Shown: positions 34,754 to 46,657 of the stretch, piece by piece
Layout of the letters: every line of letters begins with the position of its first letter
Position numbering within the stretch: the stretch's first letter is position 1
Assembly (NCBI GenBank): GCA_001792895.1
Contig: MARA01000006.1
Coordinates: 1,550,001 to 1,614,000 of the forward strand
Direction: 5' to 3'
Length of the DNA stretch: 64,000 bases
DNA from: Lentinus brumalis
Taxonomy: Eukaryota > Basidiomycota > Agaricomycetes > Polyporales > Polyporaceae
Made by a program: the position numbers and the translations under genes
Notes under the pieces: generated by a model
Seen by the model: only the letters and a program-made list of their open reading frames with translations
What the model was told of the DNA's origin: nothing
Databases searched by the model: none

Positions 34754-35844
34754 CTACACGATCCTGGTCTGTCTTCGCGTGTCTGTTGACTGGCGCTTCA
34801 AGTTCGCGGCTTGCGACTGAACGAAAGCTTGCAGTACCTTGGCATACTTCAATAAGACGCGTCAGTTGAGGCTTGTATAGTACACAGGCAAGCGGGCCAA
34901 CCTTCACACGCTCCTGTACTATCGCGACTCTTCCTCGCACGAATTCCTGTTTGGCAGCCTGACCCGATTGGAAGGTCTTCAACGCGAAATTGAATGCGCG
35001 GACCTCCGGCATGTGGTACAGGTGCTTTGTAGTGATACTAGTAGACCCAGACCAACTGTGTCCACAGTCAGCACCTGGTCGTGCCAGCGTCGTACGGCGA
35101 GCCGAAGCGTGAGTGTGGCATACCTCCATTCGCCCTCCTCTGTAGTGAGGAACTGCTTGTCAAGGAACTCTGGAAACTCGTTACGAACTTTGTCCGTTAT
35201 CATGAAGGCTGTCCAATCATGGGGAACAACCCTGTCATCGACATGTTGTCTACTAAGCAACCGATACTAGTAAGAGGCATGATAGGACATATAAGGCTCA
35301 CATCTTCTTCCTGCAAGCAGAACAGTAGCGTTTCGCGAGTCTCCAGAATGTCTTGTCGATACTCTGTGTGGCCAAACTTCTGTAGCATCCCTGTAATACA
35401 CAGGAGGGTCAGTTGTTTGTGGCGGAGGTCACGAGCCGACACTCACATAGCATCTCCTCTCGAACATGAAGAACGCATACGCCGGTTCACTAAGGTATGA
35501 CGGCGGTTCCGGGAGCCCGCTGACGTTCCGCCTGGCTCTTCGCCATATGACGGCAGAATCGCGGTTCATGAAGCGTTGACGGAGAGCTTTGCACGTGCGA
35601 GCAAGCTTCAAGAGGTCCTCGGGTTTCAGATACCCAGCAATCTGTCGATCCTGATGTCAAGGACGAGAAGCACATGCGAAGCCAATATCGAACGACTCAC
35701 CTCACAGAGCAACTCGACGGGCACTTGCAGCAGTTCCGCCACAGCCCTTGCTTTCTTCGCCACAGACGACCGACGAGCGGGTTTTGTCCGATTGAGTACT
35801 GAACGGATTTGCCTTGAGCCATCATTGACATTTCGACGAGTCAT
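34754..35844 (-). CDS. F-box protein, GLPEPPxLSEPAYA family, member 1
   Basis: The protein starts MTRRNVNDGS at 35844. An F-box follows (LLQVPVELLCE, then IAGYLKPEDLLKLARTCKAL), and next comes the family block RRNVSGLPEPPSYLSEPAYA with FMFERRCY. A Cys pair, YCSACRKK, lies about 25 residues further on. The rest (HVDDRVVPHDWTAFMITDK, NEFPEFLDKQFLTTEEGEWS, LYHMPEVRAFNF) is family-specific, and the tail ends TRRQTRIV at 34754. Six exons are separated by introns of 49-68 nt; the intron ending GTGCTGACTGTGGACACAG is required to keep the frame. It is shorter than its paralogue at 38704-41208. It would act as a substrate receptor of an SCF ubiquitin ligase. It is convergent with ELL. Confidence 0.75.
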
Positions 35845-36619
35845 GGTCGTGCTGGCGAGTGGAACTAGGGGATTTCCAAGGAAGTACGCGTGTAGTGGCG
35901 AGTGCACTGAGGGTAGCACGGAAGACGGGAGCATGACGACAATCCAGGGGATACCGCTTTGAATGGAGGAATGCGCGTTGTTGTTGGGCCTGTGGGCGTA
36001 CTGGCGCTCTTGCTTCTCCCGGCATACTGTGGCGTCGTGCTGCATAGCTACATAGGACCGGAATGTGTACCAGTGCATGTTAAGCCGTATTGGGATCGGT
36101 GATTGAGAGCTATACCTGAGGTCAGCTACACAGGCAACGTCAGTGCGTTTCCTGTTTGAAGATGATGCTGCGAAAAAGTTCACATGCTGCTTAGGGGGAT
36201 GTGCGCATACTTACTGTGGTCCTAGCACACAGACGGCGTAGATTTCAGGTACATAGTGGCTTTGTGATGTGGCGATACCCTTATGTCAAGTGGGACCATC
36301 CCCTAGTGTTCTTCCTGGAGCCTGAGGTCAGTAGATAGTAAGTAACCACAACAACTGGGTGCACGACGCACCAGGGGCGGGCTATAGCGATCATTCGAAG
36401 GTCGGCTGACGTCTGTATTCGGGCGAAGCGGTGAAGTGCTCGCTGGTCCAGAACAAGCGGCGTTTTGCGGCACGGCATGAGCGCCAACGTCACTATGTAG
36501 TGTTACCCGCCTCTTCACGGTCCATCGGCACATCTAGTAAAACCGACACTTCTACCAGCCCAAACAACATCGTTCTCCTACCCTACAGACACCCGCTAAG
36601 TATGTTCGCGTGGATCTAG
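35845..36619. other. Intergenic
   Basis: This 0.78 kb lies upstream of F-box member 1 and downstream of the NmrA-like gene. A minus-strand frame at 35626-36183 is only the F-box 5' exon extended through its leader. No other feature was found. Confidence 0.5.
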
Positions 36620-37794
36620 TCACTGGCTGCGCAGGAAATCTTCGACGGTCTTCCACTTCCACAAGCTCTGGCCGGGATTGACGAGCTCGTTCGCGTTCGA
36701 ATCGGACCAGTCCACCTTGCCCTCGCCGATGAGGGCCCTGAATCCCCGGCAGACGCAGTCAGCGCGGATACCTCCGATATGACCGTTAGTGGAGCTCGAC
36801 TCACCGAACGAAGTCCATGATGAAGTTGCTCGGGTTCGCCTTCAAGTTCTTCTTGTACTCGTCGAGGTCGTAGCTCTTGATCTCGCCCTTGGGGACACCC
36901 TTGACGCGCGCGACGGCATCGCGGATCTCCTCGTAGCTCACGTTCTGGCCTGAGATGCGCACATGGTTCGGGACAGTGGACGCGGTGGCGGGATCAAGGG
37001 AGAGGATGGCGAGCCGCGCGACAGAGCGGGCAATGTCGTCCTCATGGGTCACCGCGATGCGAAGGTTGGCTGGTCCGAGCGGAGAGTAGACGTTCTTCTC
37101 GATGTCGATACCCACTGTCATGTGAAGCATGTCATGTTGATTGTCTGTGAGTACATGAGGCGTGCAGTCGGGAAGTGAACACTTACGAGCAGGGAGGAAG
37201 AACCATCCGGCGAAGTTGCCGGTGTAAACCGAGATGATCTTTGTTTGCGTTCCTCGCAGTGCAGCCTGGGTGTTGGCGAGGATAACACGCTTCCGTCCCC
37301 ACTCGGCGTGCTCGTAGCCCTCAAAATCGTTCTGACGCCAGTCGCTGCGTCGCATTCGGTGAACACTGCGAAGAGCACCGGGTAGAAACCTGAACTCACT
37401 CTCCGAATTCACTCAAGAAATAAACCTTCGGACCAGCACGCACAATAGCGGCCAGGAGCTCCTTCTTCGCCTCCTCCGAAATGAACGTCGGGAGGGCGTT
37501 AACGACTACGTCGACACCGGAGAGCACGTCGTCGAAGGAGTCGCTAGTCTTGTAAAGCTTTGCGCCGAGGTTCGCGAGCTGTTGCGCTTTGGCAGAGCTG
37601 GGGTCCCGAGTCGTAATGCGAACGACGGGGAACTCCTTGCGGTACTCGGTGAGAAAGATGCGACTGATGTGGAAACCTACACAGAGGCAGTCAATGTCTG
37701 TACGTCTTATATCGAGAGATATGGTGCGCTTGCCTATATCACCGGTGCCACCGAGGATGGCAACGGTTCCGGTAACGTTGTTGTTTGAAGACAT
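36620..37794 (-). CDS. NmrA-like / isoflavone-reductase-like NAD(P)-binding protein
   Basis: The N-terminal Rossmann motif reads VAILGGTGDIGFHI (GGTGxIG). VDVVVNALPTF and the KVYFLSEFGDD segment follow, typical of the NmrA/isoflavone reductase branch of the SDR superfamily. The C-terminal half has WGRKRVILANTQAALRG, ISVYTGNFAGWFF and THEDDIARSVARLAIL. These proteins reduce small phenolics or act as redox sensors; the substrate is unknown. The start at 37794 was chosen over an in-frame ATG at 37896, because the Rossmann strand should lie near the N terminus. Intron 1 (37677-37733) uses a GC donor (GCAAGC). Three further introns are GT-AG. The stop is at 36620. Confidence 0.82.
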
Positions 37795-38703
37795 AGCGAT
37801 GCAACTGTTGTGTGAGTTCGTCGGAGAGGTCGAAGTCGCTCTGCTAGAAGATGGACAATGCGGAAGTTGTACGACGTACCTGCCTTTATACCTCAACGAG
37901 TGTCTCTTTCTTGTGTCGCATATTTAAGTGTGTTTACTTGCTAGCCGCAACTGCCCGTCTCGCATACGGTAATTCGAGCATAGCCTGCAAGAATGTGCTG
38001 CGCTGACAGAGAAACTGCCATCGCCTACCTGATGAGGAAGCCAAGGAGGTTGCGCCATCGTACATCTCGCCAGCTTCGAGACAGTCATTTACCGATTTTC
38101 GGGACTCCCTTGTATCCCGGAAGGTTCGGCACTGATGTGGTTGACTCTGGTGTTACGATCCTATGACGGTCAGGATGCTACTCAGCTCCAAGCACGAAGA
38201 GAGGCTCACAGTTTGCTCTGTACTATGAGGCGCGTGTTGCCTCGACCTAGTATCGCGGAGGCACGGCCAATCCACCAGCTGTGGTATGTCGGATGGGTTC
38301 GTACATGGTTTCGCGGTAGTAATCAACTCGGGCATGCTTCGGTCATGGTTAGTGCGCGGGAAAAGGTGGGGCTCCTCGTGGCCGGAAGCATAGGAACATT
38401 AGTCAGCGCCGCTCAGTTTCAATACATACCTGTAGTGAGTGTTGGTATGTAGGAACGGCTCTACGCGGCGAAGCTGGGGAGGTGAGACGGTATCATTACA
38501 CACCCGGTGTTACTCTGGCCAAGTCCGGATGTGCGGGTCGTGGGACTTGAACGTCCATGTCCTCCTCCTTCCTCCTCCTTCCTGCACGCTCCGTCCGCGT
38601 TGGGTCAAGATAGATAAGGGGTGCCCAACGCAAAGATGTTCCGTGCCACTCATGCAGAGTCATGCTAGAAAGAAGGGGCAGATCACCAGGACAGTTGGGA
38701 TAG
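37795..38703. other. Intergenic, no gene seen
   Basis: This 0.9 kb lies between two minus-strand genes. A 105-codon plus-strand frame at 38135-38452 has no motif. A CTCCTCCTTC microsatellite-like tract lies at about 38561-38582. The left part should contain the promoter of the NmrA-like gene. Confidence 0.5.
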
Positions 38704-41208
38704 CTAGATATACGAAGACACGAAGGCGGCCTTCTCTTCGACAGCCACATTGGCAGTCAATACCGCCTGCCGCCGTCTCAGTGAGTAGATCCGTATAGGT
38801 GTGGGTATGTGGGGTGGGTTGTCCGTGTGCAGATAGTAGTCGACGTCGACCTTGGCGGCCTTTAAGTTGATCTTATGCACACTGAAAGCCGTGTCAGCAC
38901 CGCTAGCAAGTCCGTCAGCCACCCACAAGGATACTCACCTCGCACAATGCATGCTGATATCCGCTAGAAATCCGTGGTAGCGACAACGACGACAGCCGTA
39001 GACAAGCTCTGCATCTGCAAGTCGGGCATTCTCAGCCCGCGATTGCTGCAATGCCTCCAGCTCGAGCGCCTTGGCTGTGTCTTCCGCATTGAGCTGCTGG
39101 AAGGAGGCAGAGCAGTCCGTTTCGTGGCGTGCCTATGGCCTCATCTGTCAGCAGTGAGGTAGCGTGAGCGAAACAGGAGAGGACGTACTGCCATCTTCCA
39201 GTCCAAGGCCTCACAACGTCGCTGGCAATTGCTGCAGAAGACTCGGACGCCGCAGCGTTCCATGTCTTCGTATGTAGCAGTGTTTGGATCTTCGCCACAT
39301 GCGTCGATGGCCGACCGGCTTCTCGCCAGAGAGGGGTTGAATACGAAGGCTTCGCTCTTCCACATGTGCCATCTCCCCCGCCGTTCGCAGGCGATGACGG
39401 CTCGCCGGTAGTACAGATTCTCGTCCGCGACTGGAACGAGCTCCCTCCAGCGTGCACATCGATGTGCAATGACTTGAGGCCATCGCATCCCTTTGTACGG
39501 GCAAAACACGCAGTCAAACGTGGCTACAGCTAGCGAGAGCAGATCCACGTCGTCTGGCGTGGCAGACCCCAAGGCGTCGGTGATCATCCGTAGGAAATCA
39601 ACCTTGCGGTCCTCACGCCATCGGGCGGCCACGTCGGACATATGACTCTGCATTTTCAAGAGGGCGCCATCTTTGAATGCAGTCCCGGCTGGAACATCTA
39701 TGCAGTCGCGAAACGCGGGCGTCAACGCGAAATCTGTGAAGGTCGGGTACCAGTCAGTATCTGCGGTCCATGACTCTTGAGCCTTCTCCCATTGCGCCAC
39801 AATTGTGGACAGCAGTTCGAGTCGTGGCCGCAGTTCCACGAAGCGCTCTTCGCAGAGTCGATAGCCACGGTGGACTTCGACGACTTGCACGTCGTCCTTC
39901 CGGATCGTAGTCCACTCTGTATTGCGTATGTTAGCCAAGTATGTTGCCGTGATAGACCAAGTATCCCCACCCCTATCAGTCAGCTTCATTGCCTTACAGA
40001 CGGAGGGCTTATGCTTGATGAGACGGAGAGCCGCACCGGAGCTCCAGTCTAAATCCTTTCCCCAGCCTTCGTCGCGTAATCGCCGCTCGACCCTGAGATA
40101 GAATCAGCATCTCAACGCACACTTCAGAGAACTGGCATACTCTTGGATGCGGCCGTCTTGTAACAATTGGAGCTCCGCAGACTTGCGTGCATTTTCATCT
40201 GCAACCCACCGGCTGAGAGCAATACCGAACTGCGAAAAGTTGGTATCACATTCCAAATACAAGCAGATCGCGACATCTCACCTCCCGCCTCAATCGCACA
40301 TTTTGGCCGGCACACGCGTAGAACTGGAGACGCTCCGCGTCACTGGAGAAACCACCTTCCCAGAGTTTCCTAATACGGTCGACCTCGGGACGGTGGTAGT
40401 AGTACTGTCCCCTGTGTAATGCAGAATCTTGTAAGATTTGGCAAGCCTCACGAGGGTGGATGGGTCCGCACGCGGTTGAGAGACGGGCTGCAAGCAAAAC
40501 CTCGCCACGTGTCTTCTCTTGCAATTGCGACACGAGTTTGCGTCCGATGCTTCCAACTTGAAGGAGCCTAGAAGAAGATGAAGGCGCCGATTCAGCCCAA
40601 GGGCATTGGGAGCTTACTGTTTGCCCTTGCATTTCGCACAACAACGCAGTGCGAAACTCCATACGACGATGTCAGTACAATCAGGTGCAGCGCAACCCTG
40701 ACAGAGAAAGTTTCTGCTTCACATCCACAACTGCAGTGTATGAGAGGATTGCACGTACGTGGCATTCAGTGAAGAAGACCAGGTTCGCGTATGCAGGTTC
40801 GCTGAGGAATGGTGGGCAGTCAGGGAGACCATCAACCTGCTTCCGCGCCGCTCTCCAGGACGGCGCGGAGCCTCGACTCATGAGGAAGGCGCGAAAGTCC
40901 CTCGAGGTTCGCGCAAGGTTGACCAGATCAGCAGGGCGCAGAAGGCTGAAGATCTACATAGGCGGCATCAGGGCGGTTTGACGTGGCACCCACGGCGTGC
41001 CGACACACCAGTGGCGAGGATTCGCATAGACACTCACCTCCACTAAGATATCCAAAGGCATTTTTGGCATGTCCGCCAGGCGACCACACTGTATCCTGCG
41101 GCCCATAGAAGCTGCACCGTTCCGCTTCCTCGCGCCAGTCGCGCCAATTCTGTCCGCTTGAGAGGCCTCTCCCTGAGCGATTGTTGTTCTGATTTTCTTC
41201 CGAGCCAT
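38704..41208 (-). CDS. F-box protein, GLPDCPPFLSEPAYA family, member 2
   Basis: This is a longer paralogue of the gene at 34754-35844. It starts MARKKIRTTIAQG at 41208. The F-box is MPKMPLDILVE, then IFSLLRPADLVNLARTSRDF. The family block RKQVDGLPDCPPFLSEPAYA with VFFTECH follows. Later exons include a Cys-rich segment (FALRCCAKCKGK), CVFCPYKGMRW, an acidic/aromatic region (DWYPTFTDFALTPAFRDCI) and VFCSNCQRRCEALDWKMA. The last exons read FQQLNAEDTAKALELEALQQ and a CRRCRYHGF Cys pair, ending at 38704. About ten short introns are needed. The exon just after TECH (near 40700) could not be placed with confidence. The extra Cys pairs suggest zinc binding. The target is unknown. Confidence 0.7.
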
Positions 41209-41623
41209 GTCCCTGTTTTGATCGGCGGAACGACGGTGCCTGCAAAACGACTGAACTACCAAGAATACCGGAAGCACTGAGGACACGAAACGTTATGAAA
41301 TGTGTGGCGATAGACGACATTCGCCCGAAGTCTTCAACACGGCTGCAGTACGCCAAACAAACGGACTTTGGTTGTTGAGACACTGATGACGTGGACGTCG
41401 AGTCGAGAGGTTGAGAAGCGCTAGTCCTCCCACGGGACGGAATGTACCAATGCTCTTACTAATTGTCCGTCGTCGTCTCGACCGGCTGTCCTTCGCTTTC
41501 CTGCATTGATGTTCATCTATGTAGGGAAGTGGTACATATATAGGCAGACGACAGGCGTAACTATGTATACGAGGACACTGATGCAGGGGCTGGCTTGTGA
41601 CCAACTTGACTCCAGTACTTAGT
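41209..41623. other. Intergenic
   Basis: These 415 nt lie between the 5' end of F-box member 2 and the 3' end of the methyltransferase gene, both on the minus strand. A TATA-like ACATATATAGG at about 41531-41541 reads toward the plus strand, where no gene follows. No coding feature is supported. Confidence 0.45.
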
Positions 41624-43237
41624 CTATGCCTTGCGCTTGAACAAGTAGTGACCCACGCCCCACCTGCAACGCAACACCGATCATTTATGAGCACACGACA
41701 CGACACGACACGCAGCGAACACAAAATGCACTCACTCCTGGCCGCCGTTGAGTGCGAAGAGCTCCGAACACGCCATGTAGAACACGCGGAACCTGTAGAA
41801 CGCCTTCCTGCCCTCCTCCTTGTCGAGGCCCTTCGCGACGGCGTCCTTCTCTAGCTCTGCGAGGCCAAGCTCGGCGTTCGCGTCCTGGATCTTGAGCCAG
41901 TCCTCGCAGGTGCGCGAGTAGTGCTTGCCGCTGACGTACCAGCTCCGTACGTGCGTGAGATCGTCCTGGAAGTAGAGCTGCGGTGGAAGGTATGGAGTCA
42001 GAATGCAGGGGATGATGGCATAAACAGGCATGAATGTTAGAGAGTTCAGACCCCTTGCTTACCAGGAGGTCGTGCGACATCATTGTACCCCCTTAGGACG
42101 CTCCTGGTCAATACAGGTATGCGGTCGGAGCATGACGGACGTACCGGAGAAGAACGTCTTGGACATCCATCCGTCGTCCTCTACGAAGTGGTAAGGCGTG
42201 GCCTTGTGGCAGAATATATGCACGAAGAAGAGAGACTCCTCGGCACTGTTCGGACGAAGCCACGACGCTACCTTCGCCATGAGGAGCTTGTAGTTCTTCA
42301 TGTGTTCGAACATCTATAGGTAGTACACCAATGAGAGATGTTCGCGTACATGATGGGACTGGGGACTTGCCTCGATGGATAGTATTCTGTCGAAGCTAGG
42401 CGCATTGCATGTGAGTTGAGGGTAAGACATACGAACCGGATGCACGTACTATCTTGAGCCTTCGAAGTCGAATGCGTTGACGTCTGCAGTGATGATCTAT
42501 TGTGGCAGTTGGTGGGCGTTTCGTCCGCCCGCGACGCTAGGACGTACCTCGAGGTTCGTAAGGCCGCGAGCTTTCGCGGTGCTGTCTATATGCAGCTTCT
42601 GCGTAGACGAATTGGAAAGGCCAACAATTCTAGACTTTGGGTACTTCTGGGCAAGGTAGAGCGACAAGCTGCCCCATCCTGTCGCGACATGAGGTCAAAA
42701 ACGGACCGCAGAGGTTTGACGTACGCACCGCAACCGAGATCAAGGATGTCCAACCCGTCCTTCAACTGCGCCTTCTCGCAGTAGCTCTCCAACATGAGAA
42801 CCTCAGCTTCCTCAAGCGTCTCCTTGCCTGTGGGGTAAAGGCAGCAGGAGTACTTGGCGCAGGGACCCAAGCACGACAGCATGAACTCCGTAGACACCTG
42901 ATGCAGATGCGTTTGGGACGGAGCTGTATCGAGCCTTCGGTGGCAGGCGTACCTCATAGTGCTGCTCGTTCGCCTTCTCTGTGAGGTCTGCAATCTTGGA
43001 CCTCGCTCGGACGCCCTCGATCCAATCCATCTTGGCCTTGTAATTGGCTTCGAACGACCCTGCATCTATCTCGCGCAACCTCTGTCGGCATAGTGCGCGT
43101 ATAGTAGGCCGTATAATAAAATCGGGAACCAGTCCCTGCGCAATGTTAGACACGATCCAGTCTGTGCGACATATCTGACATACCTTGTCCAAGAGGCCGT
43201 ATCCGACTTCGAGGACACTGTCTGTGAGCGATGGCAT
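41624..43237 (-). CDS. CFA-synthase-like SAM-dependent methyltransferase
   Basis: The protein resembles cyclopropane-fatty-acid synthase / coclaurine N-methyltransferase-like enzymes. It starts MPSLTDSVLEVGYGLLDK at 43237 with a helical N-terminal region (GLVPDFIIRPTIRALCRQRL). SAM motif I is DILDLGCGWGSLSLYLAQKYP, split by an intron after GCG. GLSNSSTQK, ITADVNAFDFEG and the FDRILSIEMFEHMKNY region follow, then LFFVHIFCHKATPYHF with GWMSKTFFSGGTM and FQDDLTHVRSWYVSGKHYSRT. The C terminus is EWGVGHYLFKRKA, added by a short last exon. About eight short introns are present. Whether it makes cyclopropane lipids or methylates another substrate cannot be told from sequence. It diverges from MDM31. 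Confidence 0.82.
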
Positions 43238-43559
43238 GGCGGTCGGGAGCGAGGATGGGTCGTGGGGAACAGCATGTCGGCGACGTCGTCGGAAACAGCG
43301 TCGCCGTTGTCAGACTGGGCTGATGGGTTCCCATCGGTGGCATGGACGCGTGCGCTGCGCCGGGCGACCGTGAAGTCGACGCGTCGCGATCGTGCGCGTA
43401 CATCACGTGCGCGATTCTGTACCGGGAATTTGGCGAGGCAAACTTGTCGTGAACGCGCGCGGTCTGCTCGTGTGAGCTCTCCCTGAGACTCCGAGTCCCT
43501 CCGTCGGTCCGCTCATGCTCTGACCGTCACGAACGCTGTTCTGCTCAACGTCGCCCGCG
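43238..43559. promoter_or_regulatory. Divergent promoter, methyltransferase / MDM31
   Basis: These 322 nt separate two divergent starts and probably hold both promoters. The region is GC-rich with several CGTCG repeats, and no TATA box was seen. Confidence 0.45.
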
Positions 43560-45922
43560 ATGAAGCGGCTCATTCTGCAGCACTCGAGTCGCGGTGCTGC
43601 CCTCGACCGCTATACCACCATCCGCACCTTCTTCCGACAGCGGCCTGTCTCCTCGCTTCCGCACACCAGCTCGACATCCCTGCGGTCTCCATGGCTTCAG
43701 TCGTATACCCTCAGGGCGCGCATCACCATACGGTCTTTCTCTGTTGGCCGTCATCTTCGTCAAGAGGGACAAGGACAGTCGACGCGCCAGCCCAATGCCA
43801 ACAACGACCATCCAAGGAAGGACGAGGAGCCTCCACCTCACAAGGAGAGCCTACTCGCGCCAGAGAACTACCCTCGCTTCTTCCGCAGGCTTGCCAGGTC
43901 GCTTCCCAACCTCCAACGACCTACTCGTGATGACTTTTTGCGAGCCGCAGACGGCTTCTGGCAACGCCTGCGCGTACGCATCCGCTGGCTCACCATCCGC
44001 TCGTTCAGGAGGTACAACGCAGATGAGCTATCGGCGTTCTTCACATGGTTCCTCATGAGTCAGACTTTGTGGCTCTTTGTCGGAACGTGAGTCGCCGCTT
44101 CCTCCTGCAACGCAAGGGACTAACAACGCCTCTGCGTCAGTACGACATTCTTCTCCGTCGTGTTCGCCACTGCGAATAGTCTGAGCTTGCAAGGTATGTC
44201 GTCTTCAACAAAACATGCACGAGTCTAATCCGCTCCGCTGCAGAATACATCGCTCGCGCTCTCAGCGATTACCTCACAGCAGAGACGGGGATCACGATCA
44301 TCTTCGAGTCCGCTATCGTCCCCAAGTGGCGGGACTCGCGTATTTCCTTCAAGAACGTGTACATAACACGCCGACCTGATGGGCACTACCGGCCAAAGAC
44401 GGGTTCTGCTTCAGTCGATCACTCCGTCGCAGCGGGATATGACTTGAGCAATCACCCCTCCTACCATGGGGTTGTCGGAGAGGAGGAAGACGGCCACGCG
44501 GTCGACCACTCCAACGACGACCTGAACTACTCCATGTTCGACCTGACAGTGGACTCGATCGACGTGACACTTTCGTTTGCCAGGTGGTTCGACGGCAAGG
44601 GCCTTGTAGAGGACGCGGTCATCAAGGGCGTGCGCGGAGTGCTCGGTATGTTCTTCCATGCGCGGTCGTTAGAATGCCTGTACTTATATGACGTCACAGA
44701 TCGACGTTCGGTCACCTGGGACCCGGATCACCCTCTCGACCCGGCGGCTTTCAGGCATAAACCGCAGCCAGGCGATTTCGAGCTCGAGTCTCTTCAGCTC
44801 GAGGACGTGCTCGTCACCGTGTACCAGCCGGGCAACTTCCGTCCGTACACCGCATCCATCTTCCGAGCGGACATGCGCACATTCAGAAAGCAGTGGGCGT
44901 TCTACGACTTCCTACGTGCGGAGAACGTGGTCGGGCAGTTTGACAATTGCCTGTTCAGCCTTCATCGTCCGCAGAGCATTGGTAGGACTACAGACCAGGA
45001 CCTCAAGGACGGGAAGTGGAGTCGCATGGTGAGCGCATCACTCTCACTACCTTTTGTCGTGACTGTGACGTTACGTATCTACAGTCGCGATTCCGGATGG
45101 ACGGTCTGAACGTCGATCATCTGCAAAGCATGACCACACAGGAAGGCCCCTTCTCATGGATCACGTCCGGCAAGGTGGACGCAGTCCTCGACATCAAATT
45201 CCCGCGCGACCCCTCCGACGAACTTGCGTTCAGCGCGATCCTAGACGAGCTCGCAGACGCCTTGACATCTGTCGCGAGCCCGAGCATGGATCGCATCCCC
45301 GGTCAGCGCGAGCTCGCGAAGCCGCCTCTGAGTGCGCCGTCGGACCAGGATGACGTCGCGGGCACGGAGGACACCCCCCATGTCATTGTGGACATTGATC
45401 TGCGTTTCCGGGACCTCAAGGCGGCCGTGCCCCTGTTCACAAGTGATTTAAGCTATGTCAATAACGCGCTCATCCGGCCCATCGTTGCTTTCATGAACGC
45501 CAACCGGACGCTGGTCCCGATCCGGTGCCGAGTTGTCAAGGATCTTGAGGACTTCAATGGTGCATGGACGGTATGTATTCCATCACCATGATGCGCTGTC
45601 TTCCTCTCTGCTGACACTTTTGCAGATGTGGGAGACTGGCCTGATCGACGCAATATCCATGAAGGTGTACGAGGCGATGGCGTATCACGTCGCTCAGGCA
45701 AACTTCCACAGACGCGTCAAGGCCGTTGGCGCATGGAGCCTCCAGATGACCGCGAGCGCGCTCATGTCGACACTGCGGACACTCATGGACCCGATGACTG
45801 CGCACCTGCGCGATCTCTATGAGAACGGCTCAGAGTCTGCTGTGTTCCAGGTCCCGTATATTGGCCGACCCCCGTTCCTATCGCACGACTCGCACCCACC
45901 TCCTGTCCACCACCATGAATGA
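43560..45922 (+). CDS. MDM31: Mitochondrial inner-membrane protein MDM31
   Basis: MDM31 and MDM32 control mitochondrial shape and inheritance from the inner membrane. The N terminus (MKRLILQHSSRGAALDRYTT) is basic and Ser/Arg-rich, as for mitochondrial import. A membrane segment is split by introns (FTWFLMSQTLWLFVGTTTFFSVVFATANS). The main domain follows: ESAIVPKWRDSRISFKNVYI, NYSMFDLTVDSIDVTLSFAR, WFDGKGLVEDAVIKGVRGVL, RTFRKQWAFYDFLRAENVV and FDNCLFSLHRPQ. Then come GPFSWITSGKVDAVLDIKF and YVNNALIRPIVAFMNANRT. Five exons (43560-44086, 44141-44193, 44244-45028, 45085-45570, 45626-45922) join in frame. The C terminus is His/Pro-rich. Confidence 0.92.
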
Positions 45923-46657
45923 GAGTCCCGTCCCGACGGCGCTTTCCTCGCGAGAAAAGTATACGTACATTTGCCCACATATGAGAGACTGTTGGCTACC
46001 AGTACTACTGCACGGGGCTATTTAGTATTACGCTGACGATCTGAGATGACAATCCATTCCTTATGATTTCGTATGCATGATTCAAAGGAGGCTTAGAACG
46101 ACCTGGAGTCCCTTCGGAGTACTCTGGATTGCTGGACCTGGTCGGCTGCTTCAAGCTTAAGTCCCTGGTATTACGACCGGTCTCAAACCACAAGTACCGA
46201 ATTCATGTGATGCGACCGGTACTCTTGTAGTTCATCGAGCAAACGCAAGCCTGCACATTTTTGCGTGCTAACCTGATAAGTATGTTAGTCGTGCGCATGC
46301 ACTCCACTCAGGCGGTTGAAACTTGAAAGTCCTGGCAGGCACCATCCCTCGAATCAGACCCAGCTGATTGTTATGGATATCCGGACTCCAATCAGTCGGC
46401 ACATTTGTTTACCTGGAACCTAGGACGCGAGTTCCAGCTACAGCTGCAGCTGCAAGGGCGGCGAAGGACTTACTGACCAGGTCACGGTCACGGCAAACGC
46501 GTAATGAGTGTCGCGTGACCATGCGCGTTGAAGTCGCGTTTTTCGCGTGACAGGCGTGACTGCACGCGGCCATGATCGAGTGTGGCTCTGAGTCGGTTCA
46601 AGTTCTCCCCTTCCCCTTCTCCTCCTCCTCGAGCTCCTCGTCCTCCAATTCTCCGCT
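45923..46657. other. Intergenic, KAP114 upstream region
   Basis: This 0.73 kb lies between two plus-strand genes. It holds a CAGCTGCAGCTGCAA stretch near 46440 and a CT-rich leader (46600-46650) before the KAP114 start. No gene is supported. Confidence 0.55.

Noticed and set aside
38500..38560. tRNA-like TTCAAGTCCC stretch on the minus strand
   Set aside because: No matching T-stem, anticodon arm or acceptor stem could be paired around it.
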